Source: JADJVL01 sp046331545 (lineage in GTDB: Bacteria > Acidobacteriota > Holophagae > Holophagales > Holophagaceae). From it: a stretch of DNA of 64,000 nt. Where the stretch lies: positions 186,001 to 250,000 of the forward strand of contig JAXLQR010000002.1 of assembly GCA_046331545.1 (NCBI GenBank). Reading direction: 5' to 3'. Of this stretch, positions 52,636-61,576 are shown piece by piece. Numbering within the stretch: position 1 is the stretch's first letter; each line of letters starts with the position of its first letter. Made by a program: the position numbers and the translations under genes. A model generated the notes under the pieces. The model searched no databases. It was not told the origin of the DNA and worked only from the letters and a program-made list of their open reading frames with translations.

Positions 52636-55600
52636 GCCTCTCGGCCCCCTTCATCCGCCGGCCCGTGGCCACGACCCTGCTCACGGTGGCCCTGGCGCTG
52701 CTCGGGGCCATCGCCTACCAGTTCCTGCCGGTCGCGCCCCTGCCCCAGGTGGAGTTCCCCACGATCCAGGTGCAGGCCGGCCTTCCGGGTGCCAGCCCGG
52801 AAACCATGGCCTCGTCGGTGGCGACGCCCCTGGAGCGCCAGTTCGGCCGCATCGCCGGGGTGTCGGAGATGACCTCCGCCAGCTCCCTGGGCCAGACCAC
52901 CATCACCCTCCAGTTCGACCTGGGGCGCAACATCGACGCCGCCGCCCGGGACGTCCAGGCCGCCATCAACGCCGCCCGCGGGGACCTCCCCGCCAACCTG
53001 CCCAGCAACCCCTCCTACCGCAAGGTGAACCCCGCGGACTCGCCCATCCTCATCCTGGCGCTGACCTCGAAGCTCGTGCCCCGGGAGCGCATGTACGACC
53101 TCGGCTCCTCGGTGCTCCAGCAGAAACTGGCCCAGATCCCGGGGGTGGGCCAGGTGGGCGTGTGGGGCGGCGCCCTGCCGGCGGTGCGGGTGGACGTGAA
53201 CCCCACCGTCCTCAACGCCCATGGGCTGAGCCTGGAGGACGTCCGTTCCGCCATCGTGGCCGCGAACATCAACCGGCCCAAGGGGGACCTCGCCAACCGC
53301 GCCGCCACCTGGTCCCTGGCCACCAATGACCAGCTCATGAAGGCCGAGGAGTACCGGCCCCTGATCCTCACCTACCGGAACGGCGCCGCCCTGCGGCTCA
53401 TGGACGTGGCGAAGGTCGAGGACACCGTGGAGAACGTCCGGAACGCCGGGCTGACCAACGGCACCCCTGCCATCATGGTGGCGGTCTTCCGCCAGCCCGA
53501 CGCCAACATCATCGAGACCTGCGACCGGGTGCGGGCGGTGCTTCCGGAACTGAGGTCCGCCCTGCCCCCGACCATCGACCTCGGGGTGATCATCGACGCC
53601 ACCCGGACCATCCGGGCCTCGGTGCGGGACGTCCAGTTCGCCCTGATGGTCTCCATCGCCCTGGTGATCCTGGTGGTCTTCGTGTTCCTGCGCAGCGTGC
53701 GCTCGACCCTCATCCCCAGCGTCGCGGTGCCGATCTCCCTCATCGGCACCTTCGGCGCCATGTACATGCTGGGCTACACCATCGACAACCTCTCCCTGAT
53801 GGCCCTCACCGTGGCCACGGGCTTCGTGGTGGACGACGCCATCGTGGTGGTGGAAAACATCACCCGCCACCTCGAGGCCGGCATGGCCCCGATGGAGGCG
53901 GCCCTCCACGGCGCGAAGGAGATCGGCTCCACCGTGGTCTCCATCAGCATCTCCCTGGTGGCGGTCTTCATCCCCATCCTGCTCATGGGCGGCATCGTCG
54001 GGCGGCTCTTCCGGGAGTTCGCGGTGACCCTCTCGGTGGCCATCCTCATCTCCATGGTGGTCTCCCTCACCACCACGCCGATGATGTGCTCCCGGCTGCT
54101 CCGCCCGCACGCCGACGAGGTCCACGGCCGGGTCTTCCAGTGGAGCGAGCGGCAGTTCCGGCAGGTCATGAGCCTCTACGAATCCTCCCTGGCCTGGGTC
54201 CTTTCCCACCAGCGCCTCACCCTCGGTGTCACCTTCGCCACCGCCGCGGCCACGGTCCTGCTCTACGTGGCCATCCCCAAGGGCTTCTTCCCCCAGCAGG
54301 ACACCGGGCGCATCACCGGCTCCATCCAGGCGGCCCAGGACATCTCCTACCAGGCCCTCGAGAAGCGGATGGCGGAGTTCGTGGACATCGTCCGGAACGA
54401 TCCCGACGTGGAGAACGTGACCGCCTTCATCGGGGCGGGAAACTCCGGCCGCATGTTCGCCTCCCTGAAGCCCAACGAGCAGCGCGAACTCAACGCCGAC
54501 CAGATCATCGCCCGCATCCGCGGGAAGAGCGCCCACCTCCCGGGCGCCACCCTGTTCCTCCAGCCGGTCCAGGACCTCCGCATGGGCGGCCGGCCCACGA
54601 GCTCCCAGTTCCAGTACACGCTCCAGGGGGACGACGCCGCCGAGCTGTTCGAGTGGGCCCCCAAGGTGCTCGCCAAGCTGCGCACCCTGCCCCAAATCAT
54701 CGACCTGAACACGGACCTGCAGAACCGGGGCCTGGAGGCGACCCTGGACATCGACCGGGCCACGGCCTCGCGCCTGGGCGTGACCACCCAGCAGATCGAC
54801 AACACGCTCTACGACGCCTTCGGCCAGCGCTTCGTCTCCACCCTCTACACGCAGCTGAACCAGTACCACGTGGTGCTGGGCGTGGACGCCCCGTACTGGC
54901 AGAGCCCCGACGGCCTGCGGAACATCCACGTGCGCTCGAAGACCGGGCAGCTCGTGCCCCTCGCGGCCTTCGCCTCCTTCACGCGGAGCAACACGGCGCT
55001 GTCGGTGAACCACCAGGGCCAGCTCCCCTCGGTGACCCTCTCCTTCAACCTGCCCGCGGGCCGCGCGCTCGGGGACGCCGTGGCCGCCATCGACAAGGCC
55101 CAGGCGGAGATCCGGCTGCCCGGCACGATCCGGGGCACCTACATGGGCACCGCCCAGGCCTTCAAGGCCTCCCTGGCCAACCAGCCCCTGCTGATCCTGG
55201 CGGCCCTCCTGGCGGTCTACATCGTGCTGGGCGTGCTCTACGAGAGCCTCATCCACCCGCTGACCATCCTGTCCAGCCTGCCGTCGGCGGGTGTGGGGGC
55301 CCTGCTGGCCCTCATGGCCCTCCGGGTGGAGCTGAGCGTCATCGCCTTCATCGGCATCATCCTGCTCATCGGCATCGTGAAGAAGAACGCCATCCTCATG
55401 ATCGACTTCGCCATCCAGGTGGAGCGCAACGAGGGCAGGAGCCCGGAGGAGGCCATCTTCCAGGCCTGCCTCCTGCGCTTCCGGCCCATCACCATGACCA
55501 CCATGGCGGCCCTGCTGGGCGGCCTGCCCCTGGCCCTGGGCATGGGCACCGGCGCCGAGCTGCGCCGCCCCCTGGGCATCGCCATCGTCGGCGGCCTCGT

Positions 55601-55733
55601 CTTCAGCCAGCTGCTCACCCTCTACACCACGCCGGTGGTCTACCTCTACATGGACCGCTTCCAGCTGCGCTGGTCCGCGTGGCGCCGGCGCCGGTTCCCG
55701 TCCCGGCACCCCGCGCCGGAGCCCGGGGCCTGA
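52632..55733 (+). CDS. mdtC: RND efflux permease (MdtC-like)
   Basis: 1033 residues from the ATG that overlaps the previous stop. It closely resembles the upstream permease (FIRRPVATTLLTVALALLGA, ATGFVVDDAIVVVENITRHL, LYTQLNQYHVVLGVDAP), as expected for the B2C-type heterotrimer of MdtBC. The proton-relay Asp pair is present in both subunits. The operon ends here; a convergent gene begins three bases after the stop. Confidence 0.92.
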   Translation: MSLSAPFIRRPVATTLLTVALALLGAIAYQFLPVAPLPQVEFPTIQVQAGLPGASPETMASSVATPLERQFGRIAGVSEMTSASSLGQTTITLQFDLGRNIDAAARDVQAAINAARGDLPANLPSNPSYRKVNPADSPILILALTSKLVPRERMYDLGSSVLQQKLAQIPGVGQVGVWGGALPAVRVDVNPTVLNAHGLSLEDVRSAIVAANINRPKGDLANRAATWSLATNDQLMKAEEYRPLILTYRNGAALRLMDVAKVEDTVENVRNAGLTNGTPAIMVAVFRQPDANIIETCDRVRAVLPELRSALPPTIDLGVIIDATRTIRASVRDVQFALMVSIALVILVVFVFLRSVRSTLIPSVAVPISLIGTFGAMYMLGYTIDNLSLMALTVATGFVVDDAIVVVENITRHLEAGMAPMEAALHGAKEIGSTVVSISISLVAVFIPILLMGGIVGRLFREFAVTLSVAILISMVVSLTTTPMMCSRLLRPHADEVHGRVFQWSERQFRQVMSLYESSLAWVLSHQRLTLGVTFATAAATVLLYVAIPKGFFPQQDTGRITGSIQAAQDISYQALEKRMAEFVDIVRNDPDVENVTAFIGAGNSGRMFASLKPNEQRELNADQIIARIRGKSAHLPGATLFLQPVQDLRMGGRPTSSQFQYTLQGDDAAELFEWAPKVLAKLRTLPQIIDLNTDLQNRGLEATLDIDRATASRLGVTTQQIDNTLYDAFGQRFVSTLYTQLNQYHVVLGVDAPYWQSPDGLRNIHVRSKTGQLVPLAAFASFTRSNTALSVNHQGQLPSVTLSFNLPAGRALGDAVAAIDKAQAEIRLPGTIRGTYMGTAQAFKASLANQPLLILAALLAVYIVLGVLYESLIHPLTILSSLPSAGVGALLALMALRVELSVIAFIGIILLIGIVKKNAILMIDFAIQVERNEGRSPEEAIFQACLLRFRPITMTTMAALLGGLPLALGMGTGAELRRPLGIAIVGGLVFSQLLTLYTTPVVYLYMDRFQLRWSAWRRRRFPSRHPAPEPGA

Positions 55734-55736
55734 GGG

Positions 55737-56078
55737 TCAGCCCTTCAACGCTTCGTAGGCGGCGGCGTCGAAGCCGATGACCGTGCCCTTCGGGTGCACC
55801 AGGATGGGGCGCTTGAGGAGGTTGTTGTCCTCGACCATCAGCGCGATGGCCTCGGCCTTCGAGAGCGTGCGGTCCTTCAAGCCCAGCTCCTTGTACTTGG
55901 GGCTCTTCGTGCCGAGCATGGGCGCCGGATCGTCGGGCAGCAGCCGCTCCAGCTCCGCGGCCTCAAGGGGTTTCTTGAAGTAGTCGCGGACCTCCACCTC
56001 GACGCCCAGCTCCGCGAGCTTCGCCTTCGCGTTGCGGCAGGTGGTGCAGGAGGACTTCATCCAGAGGGTGGGTTTCAT
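55737..56078 (-). CDS. ArsC/Spx-family thioredoxin-fold protein
   Basis: 113 residues. The N-terminal active-site motif SSCTTCRNAKAKL, then LKRPILVHPKGTVIGFD near the C-terminus, mark the ArsC/Spx/YffB family. True arsenate reductases of this family carry one catalytic Cys and a set of Arg residues; here a CTTC motif resembles the Spx/YffB branch more. It is probably a thiol oxidoreductase or regulator rather than an arsenic enzyme, since no ars genes are near. It is the last gene of the metG operon, three bases after the previous stop. Confidence 0.85.
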   Translation of the reverse strand: MKPTLWMKSSCTTCRNAKAKLAELGVEVEVRDYFKKPLEAAELERLLPDDPAPMLGTKSPKYKELGLKDRTLSKAEAIALMVEDNNLLKRPILVHPKGTVIGFDAAAYEALKG

Positions 56079-56080
56079 GG

Positions 56081-56434
56081 TCAGGTTCCTTCCATCTTCC
56101 CGAACTCATCCACCAGACGTTCCAGGAGCTCGTCCGAGTTCCAGCGCAGCAGGCCGAGGACGAGGAAGCAGCCCCAGCCCCTGACCTGTCCTTCGAGGCG
56201 CAGGAAGGCGCCCTTCGGATCGGGACGGAGGATGAGGGTCCCACGCTCCTCGGCGGCGAGCCTTCGGCGGACCCAGACGAGGCGGACCTCTCCTGGCTGC
56301 TCATCCACCCCCATGAACGGGGCGACAAAGGCCAGGTGCCTGAAGCCCGCGGGCTTCCGCAGGCGCGCGGCGAACTCGGCGTAGGGCGCGTCCGTGAGCC
56401 GCTCTTCGGAGAAGCTCGCGACCGGCACCTTCAC
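56081..56434 (-). CDS. Hypothetical protein, 117 residues
   Basis: No family recognised. Soluble, with mixed strands and helices; notable stretches are FRHLAFVAPFMGVDEQPG and FLVLGLLRWNSDELLERLVDEF. The start is the GTG at 56434, overlapping the metG stop as GTGA, which indicates translational coupling. The next gene starts two bases after its stop. Its place between metG and an ArsC/Spx-family gene gives no clear hint of function. Confidence 0.72.
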   Translation of the reverse strand: MKVPVASFSEERLTDAPYAEFAARLRKPAGFRHLAFVAPFMGVDEQPGEVRLVWVRRRLAAEERGTLILRPDPKGAFLRLEGQVRGWGCFLVLGLLRWNSDELLERLVDEFGKMEGT

Positions 56435-58347
56435 TTGACGATGAACCCCGGCAGGGCGTCATCCGGCGGCGCGACAAGGTAGGGCTTGGAGTTGTTGTCG
56501 CTCGCGGCGAGCAGCATGCCGTGGCTCTCGATGCCCATCAGCGCCCGGGGGGCGAGGTTGGCGACGACGACGACGCGCCGGCCCACGAGGTCCACCGGGG
56601 CGTAGGCCTCCTTGATGCCGCCGAGGATCGTGCGCTGCTCAAAGCCCAGGTCCACCTTCATCTTGATGAGCTTCTTGCTCTTGGGAACCTCCTCGGCCTC
56701 GAGGATGAGACCCACGCGCAGGTCGGTCTTCGCGAAGGTGTCGTAGTCGATGGCCTCCTTCACGGGTGGCACGTCGAGGGTGGGAGCGGCGGCGGCACCC
56801 TCCTGGGTGGCAGGCGTGTTCGCTTCTTCCATGGCTTTGAGCTCCTGTTCCTTGTCGATGCGGGCGAAGAGGGGGCGGGGATCACGCACGGGGCCGGGCG
56901 CGGGGGCGAAGGGCTCGAAGCCGTGGAATCCGCGCGCGGCCACCGCGCCCTCGAGGCCGAGGTCCTCCCAGAGGGCCTGGGCCAGGTCGGGCATCACCGG
57001 CGCCACCATCAGGGCCGTGGCCCGCAGGGCGCGGTAGAGGTTGGCCAGCACGGCGTCGAGCTTGGGGGCATGCACGGCGTCCTTGGCCAGTTTCCAGGGT
57101 TCGGCCTTCACGATGTAGCCGTCCAGCCAGCGCAGGCAGGCCCAGAGCGCCTCCAGGGCGGCGCCGAAATCGTGGCGGCGGGCCGCCTCGAAGTAGGCGT
57201 TCTGGGCGATCCTGAGGTGGTCCATGGCCGCTCGGTCGTCGTCGTCCGTGGCCGGGCCCTCCGGCACGACGCCGTCCCGGTAGCGCCTGAGCATGGAGAG
57301 GCTGCGGCTGGCGAGGTTGCCCAGGCCGTTGGCGAGGTCGGCGTTCAGCCGGTCGATGAGGGACTCGAAGCTGAACTCCCGGTCGTGGCCGATCTGCATG
57401 TCGCGGATGAAGAAGAAGCGCATGGCGTCGTTGCCGAAGCGCAGGAGCGTGTCGGGGCGCACGATGTTGCCCTTGCTCTTGCTCATCTTGTCGGCGCCCA
57501 TGAGCCACCAGCCGTGGGCCAGGATGGCCTTGGGGAGCTCGAGCCCCATGGCCATGAGGAAGGCGGGCCAGTAGACCGCGTGGAAGCGGAGGATGTCCTT
57601 GCCCACCAGCTGCAGGTCCGGCGGCCAGGCCTGCCCCTTCGCGCCGGTCAGGTAGTTGAGCAGGGCGTCGAACCACACGTAGACCACGTGTTTCGGGTCG
57701 TCCGGGACGGGGATGCCCCAGGTGATGGAGGTGCGGCTGATGCTCAGGTCCTGCAGGCCGCCCTCCACGAAGCGCTTCACCTCGTTGAAGCGGAAGTCCG
57801 GCTGCACGAAGCCCGGCTGTTCCTCGTAGAGCTTCAGCAGGCGCTCCTGGTAGGCGCTGAGGCGGAAGAAGTAGGTCTCCTCCTCCAGCTCGATGAGCTG
57901 GTGGGCGAGGCCCTGGGCCTGCAGCTCCTTGGCCTGGGTCTCGGTGACGAAGGCCTCGTCGCTGACGCTGTAGAGGCCCTTGTAGGTGGCCTTGTAGATG
58001 TCGCCGGTCCCCAGGAGCTGGCGGAAGCGCGCCTGCACCACCTCCCGGTGGTCCGGGTCCGTGGTGCGGATGAAGCGGTCGTGGGTGAAGCCCATCCGGG
58101 CGAAGACGTCGTAGTAGTTCCGCACCACCTCGTCCGCCAGGGCCTTGGGCGCGATGCCCCGGGCCGCGGCGGCCTTCTCCACCTTCTGGCCGTGCTCGTC
58201 GGTGCCGGTGAGGAAGTACACCTCCTGCCCCAGCATCCGGTGGAAGCGCGCGGCCACGTCCGCCAGCACCGTGGTGTACACGTGGCCGATGTGGGGGCGA
58301 TCGTTGACGTAGTAGATGGGTGTCGTGAGGTAGAAGGGCTTGGACAC
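56431..58347 (-). CDS. metG: Methionyl-tRNA synthetase with C-terminal tRNA-binding domain
   Basis: 638 residues. The class I motifs are PHIGHVYTTVLAD (HIGH) and DKMSKSKGNI (KMSKS). The catalytic core is of the bacterial type without the zinc-binding Cys set (GLYSVSDEAFVTETQ has Ser where zinc forms have Cys). The last ~110 residues form an EMAP/Trbp111-like tRNA-binding domain (YDTFAKTDLRVGLILEAEEV, RALMGIESHGMLLAA) used for dimerisation. A Pro/Ala linker joins the two parts. Two small genes follow with overlap or near-overlap. Confidence 0.97.
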   Translation of the reverse strand: MSKPFYLTTPIYYVNDRPHIGHVYTTVLADVAARFHRMLGQEVYFLTGTDEHGQKVEKAAAARGIAPKALADEVVRNYYDVFARMGFTHDRFIRTTDPDHREVVQARFRQLLGTGDIYKATYKGLYSVSDEAFVTETQAKELQAQGLAHQLIELEEETYFFRLSAYQERLLKLYEEQPGFVQPDFRFNEVKRFVEGGLQDLSISRTSITWGIPVPDDPKHVVYVWFDALLNYLTGAKGQAWPPDLQLVGKDILRFHAVYWPAFLMAMGLELPKAILAHGWWLMGADKMSKSKGNIVRPDTLLRFGNDAMRFFFIRDMQIGHDREFSFESLIDRLNADLANGLGNLASRSLSMLRRYRDGVVPEGPATDDDDRAAMDHLRIAQNAYFEAARRHDFGAALEALWACLRWLDGYIVKAEPWKLAKDAVHAPKLDAVLANLYRALRATALMVAPVMPDLAQALWEDLGLEGAVAARGFHGFEPFAPAPGPVRDPRPLFARIDKEQELKAMEEANTPATQEGAAAAPTLDVPPVKEAIDYDTFAKTDLRVGLILEAEEVPKSKKLIKMKVDLGFEQRTILGGIKEAYAPVDLVGRRVVVVANLAPRALMGIESHGMLLAASDNNSKPYLVAPPDDALPGFIVK

Positions 58348-58390
58348 GGAGGCTCCGACCTTCCAGTCTACTTCAGCGCGGCCGCGGCTT

Positions 58391-58457
58391 CCGCCCTCGG
58401 AGGGCGGCCGCAGCCCCGTCCCCGGAGCCGGGAAGGGCGCGCGGTGGAGCCCTTCCC
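58391..58457. terminator. Two hairpins between the cyclophilin and metG genes
   Basis: CCGCCCT (58391-58397) pairs with AGGGCGG (58401-58407). GGGAAGGGC (58430-58438) pairs with GCCCTTCCC (58449-58457). Both lie beyond the cyclophilin stop and before the metG start on the minus strand. They may end the cyclophilin transcript or act in the metG leader; no T-run is present. I see no T-box features. Confidence 0.45.
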
Positions 58458-58474
58458 CGGGGATCCGAAGGCCC

Positions 58475-58936
58475 TCAGGCCTCGGTGACCGTCGCCTTCA
58501 GGATGCGGTCGTTGGCGCGGATCGCCTGGACGACCTTGATGTCCGCGTCGGACACGCACTGGCCGAAGACCGTGTGCACGCCGTCCAGGTGGCGGGGCGC
58601 GCTGCCGTTGCAGATGAAGAACTGGCTGCCGCCGGTGTCCTTGCCGGCGTGGGCCATGGAGAGCGCGCCGAGGACGTGCTTGTGCGGGTTCCCCGCGGTC
58701 TCGCACTTGATCTTCCAGCCGGGGCCGCCGGTGCCGGGCATCCCGCTGGCGCCGGGCCGGGTGTTGGGGCAGCCGCCCTGGATGACGAAGTCGGGGATGA
58801 CCCGGTGGAAGGCGAGGCCGTCGTAGAAGCCCGCCTCCACGAGCTTGGTGAAGTTGGCGACGGTGCCGGGAGCCTCCTTGGGGAAGAGCTCGAGGTTGAT
58901 GTCGCCTTTGTCGGTGGAAAGCAGCACGCGGGTCAT
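58475..58936 (-). CDS. Cyclophilin-type peptidyl-prolyl cis-trans isomerase
   Basis: 153 residues from ATG 58936, with GGAGA upstream. No signal peptide, so cytoplasmic (PpiB-like). Cyclophilin motifs are FHRVIPDFVIQGG, GALSMAHAGKDTGGSQFFI and HTVFGQC; the catalytic Arg is the one in FHRVI. It speeds proline isomerisation during protein folding. It is divergent from the lipoprotein gene at 59087 and upstream of metG, probably with its own terminator. Confidence 0.95.
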   Translation of the reverse strand: MTRVLLSTDKGDINLELFPKEAPGTVANFTKLVEAGFYDGLAFHRVIPDFVIQGGCPNTRPGASGMPGTGGPGWKIKCETAGNPHKHVLGALSMAHAGKDTGGSQFFICNGSAPRHLDGVHTVFGQCVSDADIKVVQAIRANDRILKATVTEA

Positions 58937-59062
58937 CGGGTCTCCGGAGGTAATCCCCCAGCATAGATGGGAACCCCGGGACCGCGCACGCCAGGAAGGG
59001 TCGGGGCGCCGGGGAGGCCCTCCCGCCGGCCGCCCCGCGTTGGAGGATCCCCGGCGGCGGGA

Positions 59063-59068
59063 TACCAT
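59063..59068 (+). promoter_or_regulatory. Candidate -10 element for the lipoprotein/ferredoxin/hydrolase genes
   Basis: TACCAT lies 18 bases before the ATG at 59087. The short leader carries CGGAGGA. No clear -35. Confidence 0.3.
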
Positions 59069-59086
59069 GACGGATTCGGAGGAACC

Positions 59087-59509
59087 ATGAAGGCAGGCCG
59101 GCTGGGAGCGATGGTGGCGGGCTGGGCCATCCTCACCGCGTGTTCGACCAAGGCGCCCACCCTGCCCACCCGGAAGGTCCCGCCCGGCACCGTGGTCTTC
59201 CAGTTCACCCAGAAGGTGGTCGGGCACCTGGACCTCACCCTCGACGGCGTCCGCGTCCCGGTCCAGCAGAAGGCCAAGGGCGGCAAGCGCCTGGTCATCC
59301 GGGGCCTGGCCCCCGGCAAGCACCGGTTCTTCCTCTCCAGCGCCCGGGAGGCCTTCGGGCCCGACCAGCTCGAGCTGGAGCTGCCCCCGGAGACCGGCCT
59401 CTTCCAGGTCCTGTTCAGCACCCGCTTCGACGCGGTGCTCTACGGCACGCCCGAAGCCGCGCCGGCCGCTGAAGGGTTGCCGGGCGTCCAGGCCGTGCTG
59501 GAGCCCTAG
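59087..59509 (+). CDS. Small putative lipoprotein
   Basis: 140 residues from ATG 59087, with CGGAGGA seven bases upstream. The signal ends in the lipobox LTAC (Cys near 19). The mature part is beta-rich with a PEGA-like feel (GTVVFQFTQKVVGHLDLTLDG, LAPGKHRFFLSSAREAFG). No family is assigned with certainty. The ferredoxin gene starts one base after its stop, so the two are in one unit with the hydrolase. Confidence 0.8.
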   Translation: MKAGRLGAMVAGWAILTACSTKAPTLPTRKVPPGTVVFQFTQKVVGHLDLTLDGVRVPVQQKAKGGKRLVIRGLAPGKHRFFLSSAREAFGPDQLELELPPETGLFQVLFSTRFDAVLYGTPEAAPAAEGLPGVQAVLEP

Positions 59510-59510
59510 C

Positions 59511-59804
59511 ATGCCGGCCACGGCACGGACCCGGGGACGGGACCGTGCCCTCTCGGGCCATGGCAGCCTCCTCCGCCAGTGCCTGGAGGCGGGGCTTCCC
59601 GTGGCCTCCAGCTGCAGCGGCCGGGGAGCGTGCGGACGCTGCATGATCCTGGTGCTCCAGGGCGAGGCCGCGCTGACGCCCGCGGGTCCCCACGAGCGCC
59701 TCGTGCTGGAGCGCAATGGCGCCGCCCCCGGCGTCCGCCTGGCCTGCCAGTGCCGCCTGACGGAGCGCGGCACCGACGTGGCGATCACCACGGGGTACTG
59801 GTGA
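59511..59804 (+). CDS. [2Fe-2S] ferredoxin-like protein
   Basis: 97 residues. The cluster-binding pattern CSGRGACGRC (C-x5-C-x2-C) followed about 35 residues later by ACQC matches adrenodoxin/plant-type [2Fe-2S] ferredoxins. It probably carries electrons for a partner that is not evident in the neighbourhood. The ATG is one base after the lipoprotein stop, and the hydrolase gene overlaps its own stop as GTGA. Confidence 0.85.
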   Translation: MPATARTRGRDRALSGHGSLLRQCLEAGLPVASSCSGRGACGRCMILVLQGEAALTPAGPHERLVLERNGAAPGVRLACQCRLTERGTDVAITTGYW

Positions 59805-60757
59805 GGGTCCGGTCCAGGGCGGCCCTGGCCGCGGGACTCGTCCTCGCGGGGATCGGCGCCTTCGTGGCCTGGAAGACCCGGGCCGTGGCCCGGGAGCTGG
59901 TGGACCCGCCCTTCTACCGGCCCCAGCCCCTGGCGCGGGTGGACGAGACCTACGCCCAGCTTGCCCGGGGCGGCGAAGGGGACCCGGGCGGGACCTGGCG
60001 GCGGGAACGGGTGGGGGAGCTGGAGCTCTGGCGCCTGGCGCGGGCCCGGGGGAGCCGGGGCATCGTGCTCCTCCTCCATGGCTTCGGCGACGACCGCTGG
60101 GGGACGAGCCCCGCCCTCAAGTGGTTCCCCGACCTGGACGCCGCGATCTTCACCTACCGCCGGCGGGACGAGGCGTTGCGCGGAGGCCTCCCGGCGCCGC
60201 CGGTGACCTTCGGCGCCCGGGAGCACGAGGAGGTGGTGGCCGTGGTGCACCACCTGGAGGCCGCGGGCTGGCCCCGGAACCGCATCCTCCTCATGGGCCG
60301 CAGCCTGGGCGCCTCCGTGGGGCTCCTCGCCGTCCAGGCGCTGGAAGCGGAGGGGCGCGGCCCCCTGGGCGGCCTGGTGTGGGAGGGCGCTCCGCTGAGT
60401 TCGCGGGACTTCGCCGAGCGGCTGGTGCGCGGGCCGAAGGACCGGGCCTGGCACGCCCTCGCCCCGCTCATCGGGGCCCTGGCGGCCCGGCAGGCGGGCC
60501 GGCTCGCGGGCTACGCGCCGGAGGAAACCGACCTCCTCGCCCGGATCCGCGGGCCGTTGCAGACGCCCTCGCTGTGTTTCATGGCGACACAGGACCGCCT
60601 GGCGCCCTTCCCGGGGCAGCGAACCCTCGCTGGCCGGTTCCGCCGGCTCCGGGCCGTCGAGGTGCCCACCTGGCACCTCCACTGCGCCGAGGTGCTCGGC
60701 CCCCGCTACGCCGAGGAGATCCGGGCCTTCACGGCCGGGGCGCTGCCGGCCCCCTGA
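59801..60757 (+). CDS. Membrane-anchored alpha/beta hydrolase
   Basis: 318 residues from the GTG overlapping the ferredoxin stop. An N-terminal membrane segment (about 7-23, ALAAGLVLAGIGAFVAW) is followed by an alpha/beta-hydrolase fold: oxyanion region LLLHGFGDDRWG, nucleophile elbow MGRSLGAS (Ser near 168), acid near ATQDRLAPF and the likely His in TWHLHC. It could be an esterase, thioesterase or peptidase of unknown substrate. It is the last gene of a tightly packed three-gene set and ends at a strong hairpin. Confidence 0.83.
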   Translation: MRVRSRAALAAGLVLAGIGAFVAWKTRAVARELVDPPFYRPQPLARVDETYAQLARGGEGDPGGTWRRERVGELELWRLARARGSRGIVLLLHGFGDDRWGTSPALKWFPDLDAAIFTYRRRDEALRGGLPAPPVTFGAREHEEVVAVVHHLEAAGWPRNRILLMGRSLGASVGLLAVQALEAEGRGPLGGLVWEGAPLSSRDFAERLVRGPKDRAWHALAPLIGALAARQAGRLAGYAPEETDLLARIRGPLQTPSLCFMATQDRLAPFPGQRTLAGRFRRLRAVEVPTWHLHCAEVLGPRYAEEIRAFTAGALPAP

Positions 60758-60761
60758 ACGG

Positions 60762-60787
60762 CCGCGGGCCTCCGAGGAGGCCCGCGG
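60762..60787. terminator. Perfect 12-bp two-way terminator hairpin
   Basis: CCGCGGGCCTCC (60762-60773) pairs with GGAGGCCCGCGG (60776-60787). It lies between the convergent hydrolase and CsgG-like genes. Confidence 0.7.
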
Positions 60788-60805
60788 GAAGGAAGCGGCG
60801 GGGGA

Positions 60806-61522
60806 CTACTGGTCCGCCATGATCTTGCTCACGAGCTTGGGGGCCATGGCCTTCACGATGGGCTCGAAGACCTGGCTGACCATGGTCTGGTCGTACTGGA
60901 CCTCGCCGCCGGTGCCGGCCACCTTCACGCCCACGTTGCTCACCTTGCTGTCGTCGCCCACGGCGCCGATGATCTCGCCGGTCTCCACGTCGATGACGCG
61001 GGCGTCCAGGCGGCCGGAGAACTCGGTCTTGCCCACCTTCACGTCACCGGCGACGGCCCCCAGGGCGGCGTTGCCCGTGACCCGCGCCACGCCGAGGCCC
61101 GTGAGCCACCCGGTGGAGAAGCCGCCCTTCTTCATGGCGAAGCGGGTGATCTTGCCGGTGACCATGTACTTCACCCCGAGCAGCTTGCCCACCTTGACCG
61201 CGGTGGCGGGGTCCACCTCGCCGCTCTGGCCGAAGTTGATCTCCGCGCGGATCTTCTCGAGGGCCTCGCGGTCGATGAGGCGGATCTTGCCGCTGCCGGC
61301 CTCACTCAGCTCGGTGACGAAGAGGTCCTGGATGACGCTGGCGGTCTTGGTCTCGCTGACGTGGCTGTCGCCCCACCAGTGCCAGCCTTCATACGCGTTC
61401 TTGGCCGCGGGGAACTCCAGGACGGCCACCCTCGGACGCTTGGACTTCTCGACCTGGGCGGAAGCCGGGACGGCGAAGGCCAGGAGGGCCGCCGCGGCGA
61501 GGATGAGGTTTCGGATCTTCAT
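60806..61522 (-). CDS. CsgG-family exported protein
   Basis: 238 residues with a clear signal peptide (LILAAAALLAFAVPASA). The mature part has the CsgG/FlgT-type fold features: VAVLEFPAAKN at the start, ELSEAGSGKIRLIDREALEKI, then GKLLGVKYMVTGKITRF and ARVIDVETGEIIGAVG. True CsgG is a curli secretion channel with a lipobox; this protein lacks a lipobox Cys and no curli genes are near, so it is only a family relative. The HU/IHF gene lies 54 bases upstream on the same strand. Confidence 0.85.
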   Translation of the reverse strand: MKIRNLILAAAALLAFAVPASAQVEKSKRPRVAVLEFPAAKNAYEGWHWWGDSHVSETKTASVIQDLFVTELSEAGSGKIRLIDREALEKIRAEINFGQSGEVDPATAVKVGKLLGVKYMVTGKITRFAMKKGGFSTGWLTGLGVARVTGNAALGAVAGDVKVGKTEFSGRLDARVIDVETGEIIGAVGDDSKVSNVGVKVAGTGGEVQYDQTMVSQVFEPIVKAMAPKLVSKIMADQ

Positions 61523-61576
61523 GGGACTCCTTTCGAGGGTCGGGACTGGAATAGCAGGGAAGATGCCAGCAGGGGC

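Noticed and set aside
58348..58474. T-box or other riboswitch ahead of metG
   Set aside because: Only two simple GC hairpins are seen; no T-box bulge sequence or specifier stem could be found.
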